A DNA stretch of 5,304 nucleotides. Source: Thiohalobacter sp. (GTDB lineage Bacteria > Pseudomonadota > Gammaproteobacteria > Thiohalobacterales > Thiohalobacteraceae). The notes under the pieces were generated by a model. It ran no database searches. It worked only from the letters and a program-made list of their open reading frames with translations, and was not told where the DNA came from. Shown piece by piece: positions 1-5,304 of this stretch; the stretch's first letter is position 1, and each line of letters opens with the position of its first letter. The translations under genes and the position numbers were made by a program. Where the stretch lies: the NCBI GenBank assembly GCA_027030825.1, contig JALVEM010000040.1, forward strand, positions 1 through 5,304, read 5' to 3'.

Positions 1-640
1 CCACCCGTTCGTGATAGCCCCCGTAGGCCTCGACCGCCACCTCGCCATCGCCCTCGGGACGCTCGCCATCGGCGCCGGAATCGTCGACAGACGGAGTCGG
101 CGTTGCCGCCGCCGGATCGACGGCCTCCGTCTCGGCGTACAGCAGATCGGCATCGAAGTGGAGATAGCGGGCGCGCGACATGCGGACGACGCCTTCCAGC
201 AGCGGGGTTTCCTCGACCAGGCCGCCGAACAGGAGGCTGCCCGCGGGCGTGGCGGGGGCGGTGTAAGGGTTCTCGGCCGGCAGCTTCGTGCCTTCCGGCA
301 CCCGGATCCGCAGCCAGGGGCTCTGGCTGCCATTGGGCAGCTGCTGCCGCCAGGCCCAGTGCAGGAGCGGGCGGTAGGCGGGCGAACGCGCCAGCGCCTC
401 GACGAGATTCTGCATGCGCCAGTCCTCCTGCCCCAGCGGCCAGACCCCGGGGGCGGCCTCCGGCGGCAGGGATTCGCTCTCCGCCTCGGGACGGCCGGGA
501 TCCTCCGGCCAGAATTCCTCGCCGTCGTCCGGCGCGGTGCGGGCGAAGACGACGACCTCGATGTCGTAGTAGTCGGCGGCGTGAGCGGGCAGGAAGCCGG
601 CCAGCAGCAGGAGGATCAGGGCGAGGCGGGCGGGTTTCAT
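1..640 (-). CDS. csiV: CsiV-family periplasmic peptidoglycan-binding protein (partial, C-terminus beyond left edge)
   Basis: The reading frame starts at ATG 640-638 and stays open for 213 codons to the left edge, so the stop lies outside the window. Residues 1-22 form a signal peptide: MKPAR, a Leu/Ala-rich core, then an AHA-A type I cleavage site, so the protein should be exported. The mature N-terminus carries YYDIEVVVFAR (about 24-34), the opening strand typical of the CsiV family, and RMSRARYLHFDADLLY (about 153-168) matches the family's second conserved block. From about 174 to 205 comes a Pro/Ala/Asp/Glu/Gly-rich stretch that looks like a disordered linker; the usual C-terminal conserved part would follow beyond the edge. 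In Vibrio cholerae, CsiV binds peptidoglycan and supports PBP1A-dependent wall synthesis through LpoA; that role here is by homology only. The start overlaps the mfd stop (ATGA), with GGAG 11 bases upstream, suggesting translational coupling to mfd. Family assignment is good; exact function is inferred. Confidence 0.87.
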   Translation of the reverse strand, partial: MKPARLALILLLLAGFLPAHAADYYDIEVVVFARTAPDDGEEFWPEDPGRPEAESESLPPEAAPGVWPLGQEDWRMQNLVEALARSPAYRPLLHWAWRQQLPNGSQSPWLRIRVPEGTKLPAENPYTAPATPAGSLLFGGLVEETPLLEGVVRMSRARYLHFDADLLYAETEAVDPAAATPTPSVDDSGADGERPEGDGEVAVEAYGGYHERV

Positions 641-3600
641 GGGGCGAGGCGCTCCAGCAGCTGGCGGACGAAGGCGACACGGGCCTCGAACGTAGCCATG
701 TCGGCCTCGAAACGCAAGCGTTCCCTGCCGTCGAAACGGTAGGTCTGCGGGGCTTCCTGCAGCAGGGCCACCAGATGCGCGGGGTCGATCGCAGGCTGTT
801 CGTCGAACACCAGCCGGCCCGAGCGTTCGCCGGCGTCGACGCGCCGGATACCGAGCCGCTCCGCCGCGAGCTTGATCTCCGTGACAGTAAACAGGTGTTT
901 GACCGGCTCCGGCAGCAACCCGAAGCGGTCGATCATCTCCACCTGCAGCTCGCGCAGGGCCGCCTCGTCGGGGGCGCTGGCGATGCGCTTGTAGAGCACC
1001 AGCCGGGCATGCACGTCCGGCAGGTAGTCGTCCGGGATCAGGGCCGGCACGTGCAGGTCGACCTCGGTGCCGTGGTGCAGCGGCTGGTCCAGGGCCGGCT
1101 CGCGGCCTTCCTTCAGGGCGCGGACCGCCCGCTCCAGCAGCTCGGTGTACATGGCGAAGCCGACCTCGCTGATCTGCCCGCTCTGCTCCTCGCCGAGCAG
1201 CTCGCCGGCGCCGCGGATCTCCAGGTCGTGGGTGGCCAGCGAGAACCCCGCGCCCAGTTCCTCCAGCGACTCGATGGCCTCCAGGCGCTTGATCGCGTCC
1301 GGCGTCATGGCCCGGTGCGGGGGCGTGATGAGGTAGCAGTAGGCGCGGTGATGCGAACGCCCGACGCGCCCGCGCAGCTGATGCAGCTGCGCCAGCCCGA
1401 AGCGGTCGGCGCGGTGGATGAGCATGGTATTGGCGGTGGGCACGTCGATGCCGCTCTCGATGATGGTGGTGCAGACCAGGATGTTGAAGCGCCGGTGGTA
1501 GAAGTCGAGCATCACCTGCTCGAGATCGCGCTCGCGCATCTGGCCGTGGCCGATGCCGATGCGCGCCTCGGGCACCAGCTCGCCGAGCTCGCGCGCCACC
1601 TTGTCGATGGTCTCGACCTCGTTGTGCAGGAAGTAGATCTGGCCGCCGCGCTTGATCTCGCGCAGGCAGGCCTCGCGGATGATCTGGTCGTTCCATTCGA
1701 CGATGAAGGTCTTCACCGCCAGCCGGTGCTCGGGCGGCGTGGCGATGATGGACAGGTCGCGCAGCCCCGAGAGCGCCATGTTGAGGGTGCGGGGGATGGG
1801 CGTGGCGGTGAGCGTGAGCACGTCCACCTCGGCGCGCAGCGCCTTGAGTTTCTCCTTGTGCCGCACGCCGAAGCGCTGTTCCTCGTCGATGATGACCAGC
1901 CCCAGATCCTTGAACTTGACGTCCGGCTGCAGCAGCTTGTGGGTGCCGATGACGATGTCCACGCGGCCGGCGGCGAGATCGGTCAGCACCGCCTTCTGCT
2001 GCTTCGGGCTGCGGAAGCGCGACAGCACCTCGATGCGGAAGGGCCAGTCCGCCATGCGGTCGGCGAAGTTCTGATAGTGCTGCTGCGCCAGCAGGGTGGT
2101 GGGCACCAGCACCGCCACCTGGCGGCCGTCGGCGGCCGCCACGAAGGCCGCGCGCATGGCCACCTCCGTCTTGCCGAAGCCCACGTCGCCGCACACCAGC
2201 CGGTCCATGGGCTGCGGCGAGGCCATGTCGGCCAGCACCTCCTCGATGGCCTTCTGCTGGTCCGGCGTCTCCTCGAAGGGGAAGGTGGCGGCGAACTGGC
2301 GGTATTCCTCGAGGTGGATGTCGAAGCGGTGCCCCTTGCGGGCCGCGCGGCGGGCATGGATGTCGAGCAGCTCCGCGGCCACATCGCTGGCCTTCTTCGC
2401 GGCCCGCCGGCGGGCCTTCTCCCACTGGTCGGTGCCGAGCCGGTGCAGGGGCGCGCTCTCCGGCGCGCTGCCGGTGTAGCGGCTGACCAGGTGCAGGGAG
2501 GCGACCGGCACGTAGAGCTTGTCGCCGCCGGCGTATTCGATGGTCAGGAATTCCGCGTCCTGCCCGCCCACCTCGAGCCGCTGCAGGCCCAGATAGCGGC
2601 CCACGCCGTGATCTTCGTGCACCACCGGCGCGCCGGGCTGCAGGTCGGTGAGGTCGCGGATAATGGCCTCGGGATCGCGCGCGCTGCGCCGCCGGCGCGT
2701 CTGGCGGGCGCGGCGGCCGAGCAGTTGCTGTTCCGTGACGACCGCGAACCGGTCGTCCTGGCGATAGCCCTGTTCCAGCGGGGCGACAGCGAGTGCCGGC
2801 ATCTCCGTTGCCTCTCCGGTCTCGAACTCGGACCAGCCCTCGATTCGCCGCACGGGGATGCCGAGGTCGTGCAGCATGTCGTGCAGGGCCTCGCGGCGGC
2901 CGCTGGATTCCGCCGTGATCAGCACCGCGCCGGGAAAGCGTTCCAGAAAGTCCCGGAACTGCGCCGCCGGCTCCGTCTGGCGGGGCTTGAGACCGAGGTC
3001 GGGCAGCGGGGCGAAGGGCAGGTTGAGGCACTCCGGCGCCTCGCAATCGGCGAGCTCGTGCCGCGAGACTGCCACGCGGGGCAGTCGGGCGAGCCGCGCC
3101 TCGAGGTCGGCCTCGGTCAGGAACAGGCGTTCCGGCGGCAGCAGCGGCCGTTCGGCGTCGTGGCGGAGCTGTTCGAAGCGTTCCCGGACCGAGGCCTCGA
3201 AATCCGCCGCGGCCCGGTCGGCCTCGGGCAGCAGCACCGCCGTGGTGTTGGCGGGCAGGTAGTCGAACAGGGTGACCGTCTCCTCGAAGAAGAGCGGCAG
3301 GTAGTATTCGATCCCGCCGGGCAGCATGCCGTGGCTGACGTCCTCGTAGATGGGCGAGCGGCTGGGATCGCCCTCGAAGGTGGCCCGCCAGGCCTTGCGG
3401 AAGCGGCGGATGCCGGCCTCGTCGATGGGGAATTCGCGCGCCGGCAGCAGGCGGATGGCGTCCACGCGGTCGATCGAGCGCTGGGTTTCCGGGTCGAAGC
3501 GGCGGATGGTCTCGATCTCGTCGTCGAACAGGTCGATGCGGTAGGGCAGGTTCACGCCCGTGGGAAAGAGATCGACGAGCGCGCCGCGCACGGCGTATTC

Positions 3601-4122
3601 CCCGTGTTCCATTACCTGGTGCACGGCCCGGTAGCCGGCCTGCTCCAGCCGGCTGCGGAAGTCGTCGATGTCGAGCCGGTCGCCGGTCTCGAGCAGCAGG
3701 GTGTGGGCGCGGATGAATTCCGGCGGGCTGACCCGCTGCATGAGGGTGGCGATCGGCAGCAGCAGGATGCCGCCGGCCAGCGAGGGCAGGCGGTAGAGGG
3801 CCTCGATGCGGTCGGAGACGATGTCCTGGTGCGGCGAGAAGCGGTCGTAGGGCAGCGTCTCCCAGTCCGGGAAATGCAGCAGCGGCACGTCCGGCCCCGC
3901 GAAGAACGGAATCTGCTCGGTGAGCCGCTCCACGGTCGGCATGTCGGGCGCAACGACCAGCAGCAGGCGGTCCGGCGCCCAGGCATCCGCCAGGGCCTGG
4001 CTCAGGGCGTCACCGGGCAGCCGCCCCCATCGCATCCGCTCCCCCGGGCGCGCGGGCAGGGGCAGCGAGAGGCGGAAGGACGGATGCCGGGAAGGGATTG
4101 CGGGTTCGGGAAGACTGTTCAT
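637..4122 (-). CDS. mfd: Transcription-repair coupling factor Mfd (SF2 DNA translocase)
   Basis: The 1161-residue product is close to E. coli Mfd (about 1150). In the cytoplasm Mfd binds stalled RNA polymerase, pushes it off DNA by ATP-driven translocation and recruits UvrA to start nucleotide excision repair. Domains in order: a UvrB-like N-terminal module (about 20-320) with WETLPYDRFSPHQD at 87-100 and QVMEHGEYAVRGALVDLFP in the UvrA-contacting part (about 169-187); a variable domain (about 320-480); the CarD-like RNA-polymerase-interaction domain (about 495-550, PVVHEDHGVGRYLG and KLYVPVASLHLVSRY); the RecG-like motor with Walker A GDVGFGKTE (645-653), DEEQ box (746-749), TATPIPRT (772-779) and motif VI QLRGRVGRS (915-923); and the C-terminal autoinhibitory domain (about 1020-1161). 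All motor motifs are intact. The ATG at 4122-4120 is preferred because it gives the family length; a start at 4218 would add 32 residues without family similarity, and one at 4035 would cut a conserved strand. The ribosome-binding site at this start is weak. The stop overlaps csiV. Confidence 0.97.
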   Translation of the reverse strand: MNSLPEPAIPSRHPSFRLSLPLPARPGERMRWGRLPGDALSQALADAWAPDRLLLVVAPDMPTVERLTEQIPFFAGPDVPLLHFPDWETLPYDRFSPHQDIVSDRIEALYRLPSLAGGILLLPIATLMQRVSPPEFIRAHTLLLETGDRLDIDDFRSRLEQAGYRAVHQVMEHGEYAVRGALVDLFPTGVNLPYRIDLFDDEIETIRRFDPETQRSIDRVDAIRLLPAREFPIDEAGIRRFRKAWRATFEGDPSRSPIYEDVSHGMLPGGIEYYLPLFFEETVTLFDYLPANTTAVLLPEADRAAADFEASVRERFEQLRHDAERPLLPPERLFLTEADLEARLARLPRVAVSRHELADCEAPECLNLPFAPLPDLGLKPRQTEPAAQFRDFLERFPGAVLITAESSGRREALHDMLHDLGIPVRRIEGWSEFETGEATEMPALAVAPLEQGYRQDDRFAVVTEQQLLGRRARQTRRRRSARDPEAIIRDLTDLQPGAPVVHEDHGVGRYLGLQRLEVGGQDAEFLTIEYAGGDKLYVPVASLHLVSRYTGSAPESAPLHRLGTDQWEKARRRAAKKASDVAAELLDIHARRAARKGHRFDIHLEEYRQFAATFPFEETPDQQKAIEEVLADMASPQPMDRLVCGDVGFGKTEVAMRAAFVAAADGRQVAVLVPTTLLAQQHYQNFADRMADWPFRIEVLSRFRSPKQQKAVLTDLAAGRVDIVIGTHKLLQPDVKFKDLGLVIIDEEQRFGVRHKEKLKALRAEVDVLTLTATPIPRTLNMALSGLRDLSIIATPPEHRLAVKTFIVEWNDQIIREACLREIKRGGQIYFLHNEVETIDKVARELGELVPEARIGIGHGQMRERDLEQVMLDFYHRRFNILVCTTIIESGIDVPTANTMLIHRADRFGLAQLHQLRGRVGRSHHRAYCYLITPPHRAMTPDAIKRLEAIESLEELGAGFSLATHDLEIRGAGELLGEEQSGQISEVGFAMYTELLERAVRALKEGREPALDQPLHHGTEVDLHVPALIPDDYLPDVHARLVLYKRIASAPDEAALRELQVEMIDRFGLLPEPVKHLFTVTEIKLAAERLGIRRVDAGERSGRLVFDEQPAIDPAHLVALLQEAPQTYRFDGRERLRFEADMATFEARVAFVRQLLERLAP

Positions 4123-4154
4123 GACCTGGCGGCATTTTCCCATACCGGGGAAGG

Positions 4155-4170
4155 GCAGGCAAAAGCCCGC
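4155..4170 (-). repeat. Small inverted repeat in the mfd leader
   Basis: GCAGGC and GCCCGC flank an AAAA loop. Read on the minus strand, the direction of mfd, the sequence is GCGGGC-TTTT-GCCTGC, which can form a 6-base-pair stem closed entirely by G-C pairs plus one G-U wobble around a UUUU loop. On the plus strand one pair becomes an A-C mismatch, so the RNA hairpin would be better in the mfd transcript. No U-run follows the stem, so it does not look like an intrinsic terminator. It could be a leader hairpin, part of a protein-binding site, or chance in GC-rich DNA. Confidence 0.3.
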
Positions 4171-4178
4171 GAATCGGT

Positions 4179-4184
4179 TAAGCT
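4179..4184 (+). promoter_or_regulatory. Possible -10 element for the CbbY-like gene
   Basis: TAAGCT, within GGTTAAGCT, keeps the first T, the second A and the last T of a sigma-70 -10 hexamer. It lies 32 bases before the start codon, which would leave a leader of roughly 25 bases containing the ribosome-binding site. No convincing -35 hexamer is found about 17 bases upstream, so the call is tentative. Confidence 0.25.
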
Positions 4185-4205
4185 CTGCAGCCGGCACAGC
4201 CACAC

Positions 4206-4210
4206 GGGAG
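4206..4210 (+). promoter_or_regulatory. Ribosome-binding site of the CbbY-like gene
   Basis: GGGAG sits 6 bases before the ATG at 4217. This is good Shine-Dalgarno spacing and fixes that ATG as the start over the in-frame upstream ATGs (for example at 4121), which would extend the protein into sequence antisense to mfd. Confidence 0.75.
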
Positions 4211-4216
4211 CGGAAC

Positions 4217-4996
4217 ATGCGTCAACTCAAGGGCCTGCTGTTCGACGTCGACGGGACCCTGGCCGAGACCGAGGAACTGCACCGCCAGGCCTTCAATCAG
4301 GCCTTCGGGGAACGCGGGCTCGACTGGCACTGGGACCGGGATCTCTACCGCGAACTGCTCTCCGTCACCGGCGGCAAGGAACGGATCCGCCATTACCTCG
4401 AGCGCTTCCATCCCGAAGTATTGCAGGATCCGGTCATCGACCACCTGATCCGCGAGCTCCATGCGCGCAAGACGGCCATCTACACCGAACGCGCGGCACG
4501 CGGGGATCTGCCGCTGCGCGAGGGGGTGGCGCGCCTGCTCGAGGAAGCGCGCCGGGAAGGGCTGCGGCTGGGCATCGCCACCACCACCACGCGGGCCAAT
4601 GTCGAGGCCCTGCTCGAGGCCAACCTGGGTGCAGAAGGACGCGACCTGTTCGAAGTCATCGCCGCGGCCGACAGCGCCCCGGTCAAGAAGCCCGCACCCG
4701 ATGTGTATCTGCACGCGCTCGAGGCCATGGGGCTCTCGTCCACCGAAACGCTCGCCATCGAGGACTCGGTCAACGGCGTCCGCGCGGCCCACGCCGCCGG
4801 CCTGCCGGTGCTGGTCACCGTGAGCGACTACACCCGCGGCCAGGACTTCTCCGCGGCCGAGCTGGTGGTCGACTCCCTGGGCGAGCCGGGCCATCCGATC
4901 CGGGCGCTCTCGGGACAGGCCCAGGAGGTCGATCTCATCGACGTGCCCTTTCTGCGCGAATGGTTCGCGCGCCTGCCGGAGCGGGGCGCGGCATGA
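4217..4996 (+). CDS. CbbY-like HAD-superfamily hydrolase (sugar-phosphate phosphatase or mutase type)
   Basis: The 259-residue product is a complete subfamily-I HAD enzyme, expected to be cytoplasmic and Mg2+-dependent. Motif I is FDVDGTLAET with nucleophile Asp10 and acid/base Asp12. A helical cap follows (about 16-90), including HRQAFNQAF and GGKERIRHY. Motif II is GIATTTT with Thr122 as the likely conserved hydroxyl residue, motif III is KKPAPDVY with Lys158, and motif IV is AIEDSVNGVRAA with Glu182 and Asp183 for metal binding. The GLDW.WD...Y..LL...GGKERI pattern in the cap is characteristic of CbbY proteins rather than phosphoglycolate phosphatase (Gph). The Rhodobacter sphaeroides CbbY dephosphorylates xylulose-1,5-bisphosphate, a Rubisco inhibitor; beta-phosphoglucomutase is a related alternative. 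No Rubisco gene is in the window, so the substrate is unproven and no symbol is assigned. The stop overlaps the next gene by ATGA, suggesting an operon. Confidence 0.92.
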   Translation: MRQLKGLLFDVDGTLAETEELHRQAFNQAFGERGLDWHWDRDLYRELLSVTGGKERIRHYLERFHPEVLQDPVIDHLIRELHARKTAIYTERAARGDLPLREGVARLLEEARREGLRLGIATTTTRANVEALLEANLGAEGRDLFEVIAAADSAPVKKPAPDVYLHALEAMGLSSTETLAIEDSVNGVRAAHAAGLPVLVTVSDYTRGQDFSAAELVVDSLGEPGHPIRALSGQAQEVDLIDVPFLREWFARLPERGAA

Positions 4997-5304
4997 CATA
5001 CCCGCCGCTCGCCCATCGCGCGCAGGCAATCCGGCCCTTCCATGTCATGCGCCTGCTGGCCCGGGCCCGCGCGCTGGAGGCCGCCGGGCGGGACGTCGTG
5101 CACATGGAGGTCGGCGAGCCCGATTTCGAGACGCCGCTGCCCGTGCGCCAGGCCGGCTGCGAGGCCCTGCTCGAGGGTCACACGCACTACACGCCGGCCG
5201 TCGGCCTGCCGCAGCTGCGGGAGGCGATCGCGCAGGACCATGCGCGAAGCTTTGGCGTGACGGTCGATCCGGCATCCGTCGTGGTGACGCCCGGTGCCTC
5301 GGGC
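4993..5304 (+). CDS. PLP-dependent aminotransferase, class I/II (partial, C-terminus beyond right edge)
   Basis: The frame starts at ATG 4993 and stays open for 104 codons to the window edge. The visible N-terminal part has the signature of fold-type I aminotransferases: an AIRPFHVMRLLARARALEA entry helix (about 12-31), VHMEVGEPDFETP (about 36-48) whose GEPDF segment lines the substrate pocket, HYTPAVGLPQLREAIA (about 65-80), and VVVTPGASG (96-104), the start of the loop that binds the PLP phosphate. The catalytic lysine and the carboxylate-binding arginine would lie beyond the edge. It should transfer an amino group between an amino acid and a 2-oxo acid in the cytoplasm; the substrate (alanine, aspartate, aromatic or other) cannot be read from this fragment. 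The start overlaps the stop of the CbbY-like gene (ATGA), with GGAG 11 bases and GGGG 6 bases upstream, so coupled translation is likely. Family is secure, specificity unknown. Confidence 0.93.
   Translation, partial: MTYPPLAHRAQAIRPFHVMRLLARARALEAAGRDVVHMEVGEPDFETPLPVRQAGCEALLEGHTHYTPAVGLPQLREAIAQDHARSFGVTVDPASVVVTPGASG

Larger units (their letters stand above)
4123..4216. promoter_or_regulatory. Divergent intergenic region between mfd and the CbbY-like gene
   Basis: This 94-base gap separates the start codons of two divergent genes, so it probably holds promoters for both directions unless one lies inside a coding region. No strong sigma-70 pair is visible on either strand. Its A/T-richer patches are the CATTTTCCCAT stretch near 4131-4142, the AAAA run at 4161-4164 and GAATCGGTTAAG at 4171-4182. 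I see no clear LexA-type operator (CTG-N10-CAG with an AT-rich core) or other recognisable operator. The regulatory role is inferred from gene orientation. Confidence 0.55.

Noticed and set aside
11..742. Long plus-strand open frame (243 codons) over csiV and the end of mfd
   Set aside because: It is antisense to two recognisable genes, is Arg/Gly/Ala-rich with no family motif, and is the kind of spurious frame expected in GC-rich DNA.
1067..3544. Several short plus-strand frames (for example 1652-2074, 2858-3262) inside mfd
   Set aside because: They are Ser/Arg-rich antisense shadows of an intact, conserved mfd, with no supporting start signals or motifs.
4155..4170. Intrinsic terminator
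   Set aside because: The stem is short and is not followed by a U-run in either direction, and it lies upstream of both genes rather than at a gene end.
3920..4216. N-terminal extension of the HAD frame
   Set aside because: The extra 99 codons are antisense to mfd, and the family begins just before the FDVDGT motif; the ATG at 4217 has a well-spaced GGGAG.
4123..4216. LexA (SOS) operator controlling mfd
   Set aside because: I see no CTG-N10-CAG with an AT-rich core in the gap, and mfd is generally not a classical SOS gene.
4178..5029. Long minus-strand open frame (283 codons) opposite the HAD gene
   Set aside because: It mirrors a gene with complete HAD motifs and runs across the start of the aminotransferase; its translation shows no domain signature.
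1..5304. Mobile element, CRISPR array, tRNA or novel defence system
   Set aside because: The window is almost fully covered by four coding genes of known families, with no direct repeats, transposase, integrase or tRNA-like fold visible.

Overview
This GC-rich window reads as ordinary chromosomal sequence from a gammaproteobacterium. The evidence is a full-length proteobacterial-type Mfd followed directly by a CsiV-family gene, a family and gene neighbourhood typical of Gammaproteobacteria. A CbbY-like phosphatase gene fits a lineage with Calvin-cycle relatives, such as the purple sulfur or sulfur-oxidising Chromatiales/Ectothiorhodospiraceae. That last placement is inference. I cannot name a genus.

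The layout is two divergent units around a short intergenic gap at 4123-4216. Leftward, mfd (637-4122, minus) encodes the transcription-repair coupling factor. Its stop overlaps the start of a csiV-like gene (1-640, minus) through a 4-base ATGA junction. The csiV gene runs off the left edge. Rightward, a CbbY-type HAD hydrolase (4217-4996, plus) is followed by a class I/II aminotransferase (4993-5304, plus), again through an ATGA overlap. The aminotransferase runs off the right edge. Coding density is close to 100 percent.

The two genes of each pair are probably co-transcribed and translationally coupled. Functionally they are mixed. Mfd removes stalled RNA polymerase and recruits UvrA. CsiV is a periplasmic cell-wall factor. 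The HAD enzyme is a small-molecule (probably sugar) phosphatase or mutase. The aminotransferase is a PLP enzyme of amino-acid metabolism. No pathway links the two arms; they share only the 94-base gap that must hold the start signals for both.

I found no mobile element, CRISPR array, RNA gene, phage gene or defence system, and nothing that amounts to an undescribed system. The points worth a second look are modest: the edge-truncated csiV gene with a lineage-variable linker, the mfd start and its small leader hairpin, and the unsettled substrate of the CbbY-like enzyme and its link to the aminotransferase.
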